A DNA stretch of 64,000 nucleotides from Diplocloster modestus (GCF_019042245.1 NZ_JAHQCX010000002.1:371693-435692); one strand, 5' to 3'. Positions 37,214 through 46,628 are shown, numbered from the stretch's first letter. The notes: generated from the sequence alone by a model not told the origin. Translations and numbers: made by a program.

Positions 37214-38455
37214 TTAATTGAGATACTCGGTTTTTACATATCCGGTCTTACCGTTGTATTCCACCTTGGACCAGCCTTCTGCATAATCCATGATCTTCGT
37301 AACCTTTTCTCCCTGATATATGACACCCAGCTTCGCAGAGGTCTCACTCATACCTTCACGGAAACTAATGGACTCCTTCGCCGTAGCGGTTCCGCCAGCC
37401 GGAGTGGATGAAGTAATCTGGCTGTTATCTTCCCCGCCGCCGTTAGCCGAATTCGCATCCGTCGTAACATATTCACTCTTCACATAAGCAGTCTGTCCAT
37501 TATAATCCACACGGCTCCAGCCGCTGTCCAGAATGCCCGTCCGATGCAGTGTTTCTCCTTGGTAAACCTGTCCGACTCTTTCCGCACTTTCATTGGCATC
37601 GCTCCGGATATTGACAGAATCCGTTGCGTATACGGTTTCATCCACATCCTGTACTCCCGCCGTCGGCTGCTGTTCCGCCGGAGGTTCTTCTGCAGGTGTT
37701 TCTTCTTCCGGCTGCTGCTCTTCGGGCTGCTGCGCACCGGCATCACCGGCAGCTTCACCACCGCCTTCAGCACTCTCTCCGGCATTGATCATCACAGAGG
37801 CTACTTCTGCCACTGTGGGATCTGCGGCTTTGATTTCTTCCCACTTCTGGTTTACGCTTGCAACCAATGCCTGAACATCATCGCCTTTGGTGATATTTGC
37901 CATATAATTTTCTATATCCGCATTACTGCTTTGTAAAATATAATAAGCACCCTGGTCATTCTGGGCCACATAGAACGATGACAGTCCCGGCGCCATGGAA
38001 GCCGTTTTGTCCCCAACAAACTTAATTTCGAAATACGTGTAAACAACGTAGGAGTTGTCGGTCATTCCTTTTTTTGTATAGCAGGAAATATTATTATAGC
38101 TGTCAATCCATTCCGACCTGGCCGGCAAACCTGCATCATCATCTGTCAGCGTATCCACCATGCCCTTCACGGACTCCATATCTCCGGCAGCCAACGCCGC
38201 ATAATACCGGTTCATCAGATCGTTTACCTCCGGTACCGCATCCTGCAGCAGCGCATTCTCTTCCGGAGTTACCGCCGGCGTAGCGCTGGGGTCAGCAGAT
38301 GACTGTACATCTTCCGTATTCTTCTCCCCCTTGGCATCCTTATCCTCATCCTTACCACCGATGCACTTCACGAGAACAATCACCAATACAATAATAATTA
38401 CCGCAAGTATAATATATCTCGAATTGTTTTTTACAAAACGTTTAAAATCTTCCAT
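37214..38455 (-). CDS. Membrane-anchored protein with two bacterial SH3 domains
   Basis: The 413-residue protein has an N-terminal anchor helix (about 14-31) and an acidic linker. A globular NTF2-like region follows (about 68-220; VNDLMNRYYAALAAGDMESV). A Pro/Glu/Gln-rich linker then leads to two SH3_3 domains (about 270-330 and 355-413), each with SVNIRSD/SISFREG, GE.., GWS.V.YNG.(T)AYVK.EY. Such repeats bind cell-wall peptides, so it is probably a surface protein. AGGAGGTACC fits the start, and a TTGCGT-17-TAAAAT promoter lies upstream. Confidence 0.85.
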   Translation of the reverse strand: MEDFKRFVKNNSRYIILAVIIIVLVIVLVKCIGGKDEDKDAKGEKNTEDVQSSADPSATPAVTPEENALLQDAVPEVNDLMNRYYAALAAGDMESVKGMVDTLTDDDAGLPARSEWIDSYNNISCYTKKGMTDNSYVVYTYFEIKFVGDKTASMAPGLSSFYVAQNDQGAYYILQSSNADIENYMANITKGDDVQALVASVNQKWEEIKAADPTVAEVASVMINAGESAEGGGEAAGDAGAQQPEEQQPEEETPAEEPPAEQQPTAGVQDVDETVYATDSVNIRSDANESAERVGQVYQGETLHRTGILDSGWSRVDYNGQTAYVKSEYVTTDANSANGGGEDNSQITSSTPAGGTATAKESISFREGMSETSAKLGVIYQGEKVTKIMDYAEGWSKVEYNGKTGYVKTEYLN

Positions 38456-38519
38456 TGGTACCTCCTAAACTTCAATCTGCATCCATTCATTATTGGGAAA
38501 ATAACTTCAATCGTTAACT

Positions 38520-38548
38520 ATTTTACAACATATTCGGAGATTACGCAA
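38520..38548 (-). promoter_or_regulatory. Promoter of the SH3-domain gene
   Basis: TTGCGT (38543-38548) and TAAAAT (38520-38525) on the minus strand have 17 bp between them, 65 bp before the start codon. Confidence 0.6.
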
Positions 38549-38584
38549 TTGGAATGTAGAAAAAACACACTTTTTTCGTTATTT

Positions 38585-39460
38585 TTACAAAATTATCTTG
38601 TTTGTGTTTCTTTCGTATCGATACACTTGTCCGGAGAGCACCTCCTCCGCTTCCAACTGTGTCTGATTGATCTCTTCCACCATCTCCCGGAGCTCTGCCC
38701 TATTTCCATTCCCATGATCCGGCATAAGAATCACTTCATGAATACTGCTGGGCAGGATCAGCAGATCACCACCAATCTTCCGGCTGCACTCCCGAAGCAC
38801 ATCCGGATAAAGGATACAGGCGGCACCGTTCATTCTCAGTTGATTCGTCAACACATACATAGGCACAGCGCCAGATGTATCCATCCCATCGCAAAGCTCA
38901 CCCAGAACCTCCAGCATAGTTTGCAGTACATAAGGCAGCAGCTTTGGAGTATTTATCTTGGCCTGCTCATAGATCTGCGGCAATGTTATATCCCACACCT
39001 TCCTATACTCTGACTTCACAGCCACCGAAGCGGTCCCCTCCTCCCCTACGGCGATCAGGCAATAAAAGATCACCGCCAGATCCAGAAAGCGGATACACGG
39101 CATCTGTTCCAGCAGCTCCCGGTTCTTCTCATAATTCACAAGCCTGTAAACAATCCGGTCTTTTACTTTTTCATAATCCTTCAGATAATCCGTATCAAAC
39201 TTTTGCTTCGGCCGGCATTGCGTATACACTTTCAGGATCTCCCGGACAATCTTATCCATCTCCATACCGTGTTCGAACGCTTCAAAGTACGGATTCAGAT
39301 AAATGGTAGGGGAAACATTATTCTCCCTCTCCATAATCGTCAACCCGTCCAGCTTAACCGAGTTATTTTTCACAACTGAATAAACGGTCACTCTGGCCTC
39401 CCCGCCAAGGACCTCTTCCACCCGTGTGCGCACACACTCCATAAATTGTTCGTAATTCAT
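38585..39460 (-). CDS. DUF5688-family protein
   Basis: The 291-residue soluble protein matches the clostridial DUF5688 pattern: MNYEQFMECVRTRVEE, NNSVKLDGLTIMERENNVSP, YLNPYFEAFEHGMEMDKIVREI, MYVLTNQLRMNGAACILYPDVL and LLILPSSIHEVILMP. No catalytic motif is visible and its function is unknown. AAAGGATGG precedes the start. These proteins are common and multi-copy in Lachnospiraceae, which supports the taxonomic guess. Confidence 0.8.
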   Translation of the reverse strand: MNYEQFMECVRTRVEEVLGGEARVTVYSVVKNNSVKLDGLTIMERENNVSPTIYLNPYFEAFEHGMEMDKIVREILKVYTQCRPKQKFDTDYLKDYEKVKDRIVYRLVNYEKNRELLEQMPCIRFLDLAVIFYCLIAVGEEGTASVAVKSEYRKVWDITLPQIYEQAKINTPKLLPYVLQTMLEVLGELCDGMDTSGAVPMYVLTNQLRMNGAACILYPDVLRECSRKIGGDLLILPSSIHEVILMPDHGNGNRAELREMVEEINQTQLEAEEVLSGQVYRYERNTNKIIL

Positions 39461-39692
39461 CCTACCATCCTTTCTGATTTTAATAAGAAATACAGGAAAA
39501 ACGCACGATTTGTGCTAAGAAGTAAACCAGAATAGTTTACCCATATATCATACTGAATCCCCATCAAAAAAACAATAAACAAAGACTAAACAAATCTGAA
39601 ATTTCTATAAAGTGGCTGCCAGTAACCGCTCACTTATATAGGGGGGCCGACTAAGGGCCGGGCTGAGAGGGAGCAGGCGTACCCGCAGGCAC

Positions 39693-39727
39693 AAAAAAAC
39701 TGCGGCAGCCATAACAGCAACCACAGT
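39693..39727 (-). terminator. Intrinsic terminator of efp
   Basis: On the minus strand ACTGTGG pairs with CCGCAGT (one T-G pair), with a further inner stem, followed by seven T's. It is 16 bp after the efp stop. Confidence 0.82.
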
Positions 39728-39743
39728 TCTGTGTTCATAAAAA

Positions 39744-40301
39744 TTAGACTCTGGAGAGATATTCTCCGGTTCTGGTGTCAATTTTGATTTTTTCATTCTG
39801 ATCTACGAACAGCGGCACATATACCGTAGCTCCGGTTTCCACTACTGCCGGCTTCGTAGCTCCGGTAGCCGTATCTCCCTTGAATCCAGGCTCCGTATCG
39901 GTAATCTCCAACTCTACAAACAGCGGAGGCTCGATCGCAAATACGTTTCCATTGTGGGAACATACTTTTACCATTTCATTCTCTTTAACGAACTTAAGGG
40001 AATCACCTACAGACTCTTCGTTCAGAGCGATCTGCTCATAATTCTCCACATCCATGAAATGGAACAGATCTCCGTCAGAATACAGATACTGCATGTCCTT
40101 TCTGTCGATTCTGGCCTGCGGAAACTTCTCGGTAGGACGGAAGGTTTTTTCTATCACACCACCGTTGATAATGTTTTTTAATTTTGTACGAACAAAAGCT
40201 GCGCCTTTTCCAGGTTTTACATGCTGAAATTCGATGATCTGAAATATATTTCCTTCAATTTCCACCGTAATACCATTTCTAAAATCACCTGCTGAAATCA
40301 T
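39744..40301 (-). CDS. efp: Translation elongation factor P
   Basis: The 185-residue protein has the three beta-barrels of EF-P: N-terminal KOW-like with [18 protein letters not shown] carrying the loop lysine, then the central and C-terminal OB folds ending [21 protein letters not shown]. It rescues ribosomes stalled at polyproline. GGAGG precedes the ATG at 40301, the family's usual start ([10 protein letters not shown]). TTGAAA-17-TAAACT lies upstream. It follows the M24 aminopeptidase gene, a common firmicute arrangement. Confidence 0.96.
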   Translation of the reverse strand: MISAGDFRNGITVEIEGNIFQIIEFQHVKPGKGAAFVRTKLKNIINGGVIEKTFRPTEKFPQARIDRKDMQYLYSDGDLFHFMDVENYEQIALNEESVGDSLKFVKENEMVKVCSHNGNVFAIEPPLFVELEITDTEPGFKGDTATGATKPAVVETGATVYVPLFVDQNEKIKIDTRTGEYLSRV

Positions 40302-40357
40302 CTTTGAAATTCCTCCTTCAAATACATTGGGGAACGTCCATCCCCATGTTCTCATTT

Positions 40358-40386
40358 AGTTTATAATAAAATATCCGATTTTTCAA
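40358..40386 (-). promoter_or_regulatory. efp promoter
   Basis: TTGAAA (40381-40386) and TAAACT (40358-40363) on the minus strand, 17-bp spacer. Confidence 0.55.
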
Positions 40387-40420
40387 CTGTTTTTTCTTTA
40401 GACCAAATTTCAGCCGGAAT

Positions 40421-41494
40421 TCAGCCTATCTCGATCAATTCTTTTGGCGAGTGGGTCAGATTCGTACAGCCATTTTTTGTCACTACGACGACATCCTCAA
40501 TTCTTACTCCGCCAAATCCCGGCAGATAGATCCCCGGCTCCACCGTTTCCACCATATTTTCGCAAAGCACCGTGTCATCCAGTGTGGATAACCGCGGTTC
40601 TTCATGGATAAACAGCCCGAGGCTGTGTCCTAATCCGTGTCCGAAGTAGTCTCCATATCCGGCGTCCTTTATTATATTTCTGGCTATTTGATCGATCTCG
40701 CTGCCGGTCCGGCCGGCCCGAATGGTATCCAGTGCCGCCTGTTGCGCGGTAAGAACGACCTGATACATTTCCTTTTGTTTTTCTGAAGCCTTTCCGATCA
40801 CCACCGTCCTGGTCATATCCGAGCAGTATCCCTGATAGATACAGCCAAAATCCATGGTCAGAAACTCTCCGTCCGCTAATTCCTTATCCTGGGGAATCGC
40901 ATGAGGCATCGCCGAGTGGATTCCGGAAGCAGCTATGGTATCAAAGCTTAACTTCGTGGCCCCTGCATTTTTCATGAAATATTCCAACTCTGCCGCTACC
41001 TGGAGTTCGGTCATTCCCGGCCGGAGCACCTCCAGTATGTGACTAAATGCCGCGTCCCCAATACTTTCCGCCCTGGCGATCCGCTCCAGCTCCTCATCCG
41101 ACTTGATTACCCTAAGCTGATCCAGCGCGTCCCGAAGGGGAACCCATTGTTTCGCCGGTAATTTTTGCTGATACCGTTTGGCCTCAGCCCAGGTCATAAC
41201 CTCATCCTCAAAACCGATGTTACCTACGGAGTCCTGTTTCATATATAGTTGCAGGGCATCTGTGTATCCGTCTCTTCCTTTGATCTCACACACGGTAAAT
41301 CTGTTGCCGCACTCCTCCTGTGCCTGTGTGGTGTACCGGGAATCCGTTAAAAATATGCAGGACGAATCCGACAGGTACAGGCAGCCGGTATCCGCCGTAC
41401 ACCCGCTGATATAACGCACATTCAGAGGATTTGTCACCAGAACCGCATCCAGTCCTTTTTCTCTGCGTATATCGGTAATCTGTTTTTGCCTCAT
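40421..41494 (-). CDS. Xaa-Pro aminopeptidase (M24 family)
   Basis: The 357-residue enzyme has a creatinase-like N-terminal domain and a pita-bread catalytic domain. The metal ligands are visible: MDFGCIYQGYCSDMTRTV (two Asp), GHGLGHSLGLFIHEEP (His), METVEPGIYLP-like Glu and GGVRIEDVVVV (Glu). It removes N-terminal residues before proline in the cytoplasm. GGAGGAATGAA fits the ATG at 41494. It lies directly upstream of efp. Confidence 0.92.
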   Translation of the reverse strand: MRQKQITDIRREKGLDAVLVTNPLNVRYISGCTADTGCLYLSDSSCIFLTDSRYTTQAQEECGNRFTVCEIKGRDGYTDALQLYMKQDSVGNIGFEDEVMTWAEAKRYQQKLPAKQWVPLRDALDQLRVIKSDEELERIARAESIGDAAFSHILEVLRPGMTELQVAAELEYFMKNAGATKLSFDTIAASGIHSAMPHAIPQDKELADGEFLTMDFGCIYQGYCSDMTRTVVIGKASEKQKEMYQVVLTAQQAALDTIRAGRTGSEIDQIARNIIKDAGYGDYFGHGLGHSLGLFIHEEPRLSTLDDTVLCENMVETVEPGIYLPGFGGVRIEDVVVVTKNGCTNLTHSPKELIEIG

Positions 41495-41551
41495 TTCATT
41501 CCTCCATGCGGGCGCTTCCCCGTACCTGAACACCCTATATTTAAATTTTTG

Positions 41552-42058
41552 TTATTTTCTCAATTGTCTCTGATAAAAGTATAACACGATTTTCTCCAAA
41601 TATCGCTTTAAAACAATTTGAATTTCTTCTTTTGGATGAATCGGCTGAACCAGAATCGTGCGAAGGCCGGTTCGGTTAGCGCCGTAGACATCCGTAAATA
41701 TCTGATCTCCCACGAACAGCGTATTTTGCAGATTCGTACCCATGATTTCCATTGCCTTCTGATAATTCTTCATGGAGGGCTTATGGGCGTCAAAAATATA
41801 GTTGACGTGCACCGCGTCATTGAACATTTTTACCCTCGGCTCATCATTATTGGAGAGCAGACAGCAGGAAAATCCCAATTCTTTTAAATGAGAAAACAGC
41901 GCGGTGGCGCGCTCATCGGCCGGAGCCCCGTGGGGAACCAGCGTATTGTCGATATCAAAAATCACGCCACGGTAGCCCTCCCGGTAAAGCTGATCGAAAT
42001 CAATATGGTAGGTGGAATCGATATATTCTCCGGGATATAACTGCTTAAACATATTCAT
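41552..42058 (-). CDS. YqeG-family HAD IIIA phosphatase
   Basis: The 168-residue phosphatase has HAD motif I VIFDIDNTLVPHG, motif II LLSNN, motif III Lys in HKPSMKNY and motif IV FVGDQIFTDVYGAN. YqeG proteins are conserved in Firmicutes and act on an unidentified phosphate, with some evidence for phosphatidylglycerophosphate in relatives. The start overlaps the end of the EamA gene by 14 bp. Two ATGs (42058 and 42052) follow GGGGGG, and either could be used. Confidence 0.9.
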   Translation of the reverse strand: MNMFKQLYPGEYIDSTYHIDFDQLYREGYRGVIFDIDNTLVPHGAPADERATALFSHLKELGFSCCLLSNNDEPRVKMFNDAVHVNYIFDAHKPSMKNYQKAMEIMGTNLQNTLFVGDQIFTDVYGANRTGLRTILVQPIHPKEEIQIVLKRYLEKIVLYFYQRQLRK

Positions 42059-42959
42059 TGCCCCCCACTGTTTTCTTTCTTTTAAAAAATTCTAATTTTG
42101 TCTCGGCCATGATAACCGCCGTAAAGATAAGTATGCAACCTGCTGCCATTTTTAAAGTCAGCTCTTCCCCCAGAAAGATCATGGAAAATATAATTCCAAA
42201 AACGGACTCCATAGACAGGAGCAGCGCGGCGGTAGAGGGTTTCGTATACTTCTGTCCCACGTTCTGCAGCAAAAACGCAACCATCGTACTCAGCAGCCCC
42301 AGATACAGCATTCCCGCAATCATATCAGGCCGCAGGGCTCCTGCCGGGAAGCTTCCGTCCAGAATCGGCGCCAGTATCCAGGAAAATACAGCGGCGAACC
42401 CCAACTGCAGAACCGTCAGAAGAACCGGATCCTCCATTTCCGTATAGCGGTCAATAAAGACAATGTGTATCGCATAACCGAACCCACAGATCAGTGTCAG
42501 CACATCCCCTATGTTCATAGTCAAATCCCCCTGGAGGGACAAAAGCCCGATGCCGGCCACCGACATAAACGCCGCAATCACACAGTAACGGTCCGGTTTC
42601 TTCTTATTAAATATCCAGTGCAGAAAGGGAACCAGAACTACATAAATGGTGGTCAAAAACGCGTTTTTCCCCGCTGTCGTGTACTGACAGCCAATCGTCT
42701 GAAAAAGATAGCTCAAAAACAAGAACAGGCCCAGAATTGCCCCGTGTTCCCATAATTTCTTATTCAATGCACGGAATTTCTTATGAAAAATCAAAGCCAG
42801 GCCTGCCGATGCGATGGTAAACCGAAAAGCCAGCATATAAACCGGCGGTATCACATCCAGGGAACTTTTCACGATGACAAATGCAAACCCCCAGATAATC
42901 GCAGCGGACAGGAGTCCAAAACTTGCTGCTATGCTGATCTTTTTCTCTTGCTCAGGCAT
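42045..42959 (-). CDS. DMT-superfamily EamA transporter
   Basis: The 304-residue protein has ten predicted helices in two EamA repeats, with FGLLSAAIIWGFAFVIVKSS in the first and IFSMIFLGEELTLKMAAGCIL in the second. Family members export metabolites or drugs; the substrate is unknown. It is co-transcribed with the YqeG gene (14-bp overlap). Confidence 0.87.
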   Translation of the reverse strand: MPEQEKKISIAASFGLLSAAIIWGFAFVIVKSSLDVIPPVYMLAFRFTIASAGLALIFHKKFRALNKKLWEHGAILGLFLFLSYLFQTIGCQYTTAGKNAFLTTIYVVLVPFLHWIFNKKKPDRYCVIAAFMSVAGIGLLSLQGDLTMNIGDVLTLICGFGYAIHIVFIDRYTEMEDPVLLTVLQLGFAAVFSWILAPILDGSFPAGALRPDMIAGMLYLGLLSTMVAFLLQNVGQKYTKPSTAALLLSMESVFGIIFSMIFLGEELTLKMAAGCILIFTAVIMAETKLEFFKRKKTVGGNEYV

Positions 42960-43076
42960 AAATCCTCATATCTCCCTTTTATCGTTCACGCATTTTCTAA
43001 TAATCATTCAGATTGTTTTTCCCTTGTTCTTCACACGTTTACGATTATAACAACTATTTTTACCAAAGTAAACCAT

Positions 43077-43906
43077 TTATTTATCCAGGGTTACGGAGGG
43101 TATCTTTAACAGGACGGCAATTTTTTCGAACAGGGAAGCGTTATGGCCTGTGCTCATTGCGAAATGATGTGGGGGGGCTTCGGCAAACCATTCGTCCATG
43201 TAGGCGTCGGGATCTTTGCGGAATTTGACCGGAGTCTGGGTATTTCCGATTGTCATGATGGGTCTGTCTGTAGCCTCGCTTCTGTGATTAAATTTAAGGC
43301 TGCCGTCATTTGTCTGGGTGCAGCCCAGATTTGTAATCGGGCCAGGTTTTACTTTGGCTTACACGGAGACACCGGTTCCCTGTTTCCCGTGGTAAAGGCC
43401 CATTCCTCTAAGGATCGGTTTACCGGAAGCGATGGCCAGGTGAAATGGGCCGTCATGTCCTAACAGGATGGTGCCGTCTTCGTAATCAGCGGCTACGATT
43501 TTGCAGAAGCTTCCGCCCCGCTTGACGATATCGCAGATTTTTATGGCCAGGCATGTTTTCAAGTCTCCCTCGCCGGCGCAGGGTATCCCTTTTGCTGTCA
43601 GGAGAGAATGACCGACGATAAAGCCTCCCTGCAGTTTTTCATACAGGCTGTCCGGCGCGCCGTGGTAATAGTAAGTCAGAGCGTCCAGATCGTACTCTCT
43701 TATCAGCTTTTCCAAAGCTACGGCTACCCTTGCCGACCAATCCAGATGTTCTGGGGTTGGTTTTTGGGCCAGAGGGTCTGCAGCCGAATGTTCACTGATG
43801 AGAAAAAATTCCTGGATTTCCTGTTTTTTTTGTCTTACCAATAGGCTTTAAGCCCCATGGTGTAGATTCCGATTCTATCCGGTTTTGCTTGTTTTAATTT
43901 CTCCAT
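43077..43906 (-). pseudogene. L-arabinose/L-fucose isomerase-family pseudogene
   Basis: An intact start (AGGAG, ATG at 43906) gives MEKLKQAKPDRIGIYTMGLKAYW and then a stop. After a frame change, about 160 residues match the C-terminal half of arabinose isomerase-like proteins (LTYYYHGAPDSLYEKLQGGF, TAKGIPCAGEGDLKTCLAIK). An in-frame TAA (43359-43361) follows, and the same frame continues to a natural end (PGPITNLGCTQTNDGSLKF, HHFAMSTGHNASLFE). About 200 residues are missing near 43850. Three lesions show long inactivation. It is divergent from a broken AraC regulator. Confidence 0.85.
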
Positions 43907-44035
43907 ATTTTTTCTCCTGTCTGAAAATTATCGTTGACGAGTTCTCTTATATTTCATTATAATGAAAGACAGGAGAAATATATCCAACTACGTTGGGGAA
44001 AAATAACAGGATCTTGCCAACTGGAGGCTTTTCGA

Positions 44036-44676
44036 ATGAATCAGACAACCGAATATCTGGAACGTTTTTCTTCAGACTGGTCGGAAGATTCCCTTCGTTT
44101 GATCGTTACTCCCAGTGCCCTGGCGAAATCGATCTACTATTATGTCCAAGAGACAGGTTATTTCAAAACGTCATACCCCTATTTTACGGAACGAGCCAAT
44201 CTGAATTCCTTCCTTCTGGTCTACACGGTATCCGGCCAGGGCTTGCTGCGGTATCAGGCTGGTCAGTGGGCTCATTACCAGCCTGCTGACTGAGATTCTC
44301 CTTCAAAATAATACCGGGGACAATCGCCGGTCTATATACCGGAATATATCCATCTGGCTAAACAGTGCATTGACAAAAATTATTCTTCTCCTTTGACCCT
44401 GGATCAATTGTCCGTGCATTGCGGTGTTAATAAATTTCATCTATGTAAAGAATTAAAAAATATATTGGCATGACAGTAAATGAGTATCTGATCACCACCC
44501 GGATCACTTATGCCAAAGAACTGCTGAAATTTTCCGACCAGTCTGTAGCCAAAATCGCTGAGATCTGCGGTATCCCCCATGTCAGTCATTTTATCTCCAT
44601 CTTCAAAAGCCGAGAAGGGCAGACACCGCTCGCATACCGCAAGGACTGGAGGGATATTCCACCGCTCAGAAACTAG
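44036..44676 (+). pseudogene. AraC-family regulator pseudogene
   Basis: GGAGG and ATG at 44036 begin an AraC sensor domain (MNQTTEYLERFSSDW..., LLVYTVSGQGLLRYQAGQW). The frame stops at 44291 and part of the sensor is missing. The DNA-binding domain resumes in another frame (YIHLAKQCIDKNYSSPLTLD, LSVHCGVNKFHLC). It shifts again near 44460 and finishes as MTVNEYLITTRITYAKELLK and ICGIPHVSHFISIFK. This is a dead regulator of the neighbouring isomerase pseudogene. Confidence 0.85.
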
Positions 44677-44707
44677 ATTCTACTCTGAAAAATATATGGA
44701 GGTTCTC

Positions 44708-44905
44708 ATGGAAAAGAAAAAACGAATTCTGGCACTGGCAGGTGTAGTGATACTGTTAGTACTCTATCTGTCCACTTTGGTTTTCGCTCTGATCGAAAGT
44801 CCCTGGGCGGATACCTGTTTAAAAGCTGCGGTTGGAGCTACAATTCTGGTGCCGGTGTTACTGTACGGCTATATCCTCATATACCGCCTTATCAAAAAAA
44901 AGTAG
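44708..44905 (+). CDS. Small two-helix membrane protein
   Basis: The 65-residue protein starts MEKKKRILALAGVVILLVLY and has two membrane helices (about 8-28 and 38-60) with a short acidic loop (ALIESPWADTC) and a Lys-rich tail. GGAGG lies five bases before the ATG. I recall similar short proteins in Lachnospiraceae genomes, but no function is known to me. It survives directly downstream of the AraC pseudogene. Confidence 0.6.
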   Translation: MEKKKRILALAGVVILLVLYLSTLVFALIESPWADTCLKAAVGATILVPVLLYGYILIYRLIKKK

Positions 44906-44908
44906 TCG

Positions 44909-44984
44909 GGGGACATGTCCATTTCGGTTTGGGACATGTCCATTCTGGCTTGGACATGTCCCAAACCGAAATGGACATGTCCCC
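44909..44984. repeat. Perfect 33-bp inverted repeat built from GGACATGTCC palindromes
   Basis: Left arm 44909-44941 and right arm 44952-44984 are exact reverse complements with a 10-base loop. Each arm holds two copies of the palindrome GGACATGTCC separated by an ATTTCGGTTTG segment. It lies between a small membrane protein gene and a separate terminator, so it is not needed for termination. Confidence 0.92.
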
Positions 44985-44990
44985 AAACGC

Positions 44991-45030
44991 AAAAAACCGC
45001 AGAATCAATTTTTTGAATGATTCTGCGGTT
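44991..45030 (-). terminator. Terminator of the VTC-like gene
   Basis: AACCGCAGAATCA (44995-45007) and TGATTCTGCGGTT (45018-45030) pair perfectly. On the minus strand the stem is followed by TTTTTTGCG. Confidence 0.9.
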
Positions 45031-45043
45031 ACTGTTCTGTTAA

Positions 45044-45691
45044 TTATAATGCCGTCGCCAGCTCGTTCAACTGCTCGTTTCCGATATGTAATACATTGGC
45101 TATGACTCTGGGTATCTTCGTCTCTTTTTTGTAGCTGACAGCTACTTTATCTTCGCTTAAACAATCCATCATATCGATCTCTTCCGCGAACAAATCGACA
45201 TTTTTATCAAGAGCTGTACGGATGTTCAGGTTAAACGTGATATAATTGTTGTCTTTACATTTCCCTATCTCACGCTCATACTCGCGTACCCTGGTGGGTC
45301 TCAGATTATTGATCGTATATTGTAAATAAAAGTCTCTGCACAAGGATTTTTTGTGAGTCTTCATCCACTCAACATCACCATTTAAGATTTTCTCACATTC
45401 TTCCCGGGTCAGTTTGGTGTAACTTTTGTATGTCACCTGATTCTGCCGGCTCTTCTTCTCCAAATATAATCTGTTCTCATCAAGATTCTTAAGGCAAATA
45501 CTATAGAGTGGTATTCCTTCGTCTCCTGCCAGCCTTTGGTTCTCTATCTCCGTATTCTCAAATTTCAGTTTTCTGACCTTTACATGTTCCAGTATACCAT
45601 TGGGGTTCTCTCGTTCAACCATTGCCTTCATCTGCTCGTAACCGCTGTAGCCGATCATACAGCTATCTTCGTAGTACGTGGTATATTTCAT
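45044..45691 (-). CDS. VTC-domain-like (TTM superfamily) protein
   Basis: The 215-residue protein is not clearly named by sequence alone. LYLEKKSRQNQVTYKSYTKLT, YTINNLRPTRVREYEREIG and NYITFNLNIRTALD follow the strand order and charged positions of VTC/polyphosphate-polymerase tunnel domains (ExEKK, R...Y.R, F..NIRT). TTM-fold enzymes bind triphosphate with metal in a tunnel. The N-terminal ExExK element is less clear, so the call is tentative. It is a single gene with its own terminator. Confidence 0.5.
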   Translation of the reverse strand: MKYTTYYEDSCMIGYSGYEQMKAMVERENPNGILEHVKVRKLKFENTEIENQRLAGDEGIPLYSICLKNLDENRLYLEKKSRQNQVTYKSYTKLTREECEKILNGDVEWMKTHKKSLCRDFYLQYTINNLRPTRVREYEREIGKCKDNNYITFNLNIRTALDKNVDLFAEEIDMMDCLSEDKVAVSYKKETKIPRVIANVLHIGNEQLNELATAL

Positions 45692-45826
45692 GAACCAAAC
45701 CTCCTGTTCTGCTCACTCTTTGTTTCGTCCTAACTGGTACTATTATTATATGCAGGAAATATGAATAGGTCGTGACAAACTTCTGAAATATTTATAAAGA
45801 ATCTGATATCTTTCTTAGAAATAAAT

Positions 45827-46435
45827 TTATTCCGAATAAACTCCTAGTTTTTCCAGTTCATTTACCGCCTGCCCGTGATTTTCCACCAAGATGGTATGTA
45901 AACCGAGGGACTCAGCCGCCTCCACATTCGCAGCGCAGTCATCCAGAAACACCGCATTCTGCGGTGTAATCCTGTACTCTTCCAACAGTGCCTGATAGAT
46001 CTCTTTTTCAGGCTTAATCAGCTTAACACGGAAAGACAGGATCCCTCCGTCCATCTCGTCAATAAAGTCCATGGTGTGCCCCAGCAGTTCAAAGGTTTTC
46101 CGGGGGAAATTGGAAAGATAATAGACCCTGTGCCCGTTCTCCTTTAATTTCCGTATCCATGGTATGGTGAAATCATACAGCTTTACGGACAAATCCAGAT
46201 GCTCAAACACCGTACGGATCTCACTTTCATATTCAGGAGCATTGGCTATCAGCAAATCCAGCAGTTCCTCATCCGGCTTTTCGCTGCGGTCCATATCCGC
46301 CCATGTGGCAGATAAAAACATAGCCTTTGCCAGTGCCTGCTTTGTCTCTTCATCGAAAGGCATTCTTTCAAGGCAGTTTTTCCAGCAAAAATCCACTAAC
46401 ACGTTTCCAATATCAAAGATCACGGTTTCTATCAT
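45827..46435 (-). CDS. HAD-superfamily hydrolase (HAD-IA)
   Basis: The 202-residue protein has HAD motif I VIFDIGNVLVDF (a DxGxV variant typical of YihX-like enzymes), motif II YYLSNF, motif III Lys in KLIKPEKEIY and motif IV FLDDCAANVEAA. It is probably a sugar-phosphate or nucleotide phosphatase in the cytoplasm. AAAGGAGAGC precedes the start. It stands alone, downstream of purA's terminator on the same strand. Confidence 0.88.
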   Translation of the reverse strand: MIETVIFDIGNVLVDFCWKNCLERMPFDEETKQALAKAMFLSATWADMDRSEKPDEELLDLLIANAPEYESEIRTVFEHLDLSVKLYDFTIPWIRKLKENGHRVYYLSNFPRKTFELLGHTMDFIDEMDGGILSFRVKLIKPEKEIYQALLEEYRITPQNAVFLDDCAANVEAAESLGLHTILVENHGQAVNELEKLGVYSE

Positions 46436-46576
46436 TTTTGTGCGCTCTCCTTTGTATCATTTTTTCTAAGTTTTATTATATCATGTTACTGATAGGATAC
46501 AGAAAAATATTTATCGCAAAGACAAATCGAATCGGTCAAGCCTAATAACAGACAACTGCGGCGGCGTAAAACTTCC

Positions 46577-46628
46577 GCAGGGCCCGAAGCAGTTCTTAGC
46601 CATATGGCTAATCTGCTCCGGGCCCTGC
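46577..46628 (-). terminator. Long terminator hairpin after purA
   Basis: GCAGGGCCCGGAGCAG and CTGCTTCGGGCCCTGC pair (one G-T), and the loop contains a second TTAGCC/GGCTAA stem. The minus strand then reads GGAAGTTTTACG. It begins about 30 bp after the purA stop. Confidence 0.7.

Noticed and set aside
39640-39692. TPP-riboswitch-like words (ACTAAGGGCCGGGCTGAGA) downstream of efp
   Set aside because: Only the GGGCTGAGA part resembles the thi box; the second conserved half is missing and no thiamine gene follows.
43143-43463. Plus-strand frame opposite the isomerase pseudogene
   Set aside because: The minus strand in this region continues the isomerase C-terminus with family motifs, so the plus frame is a shadow.
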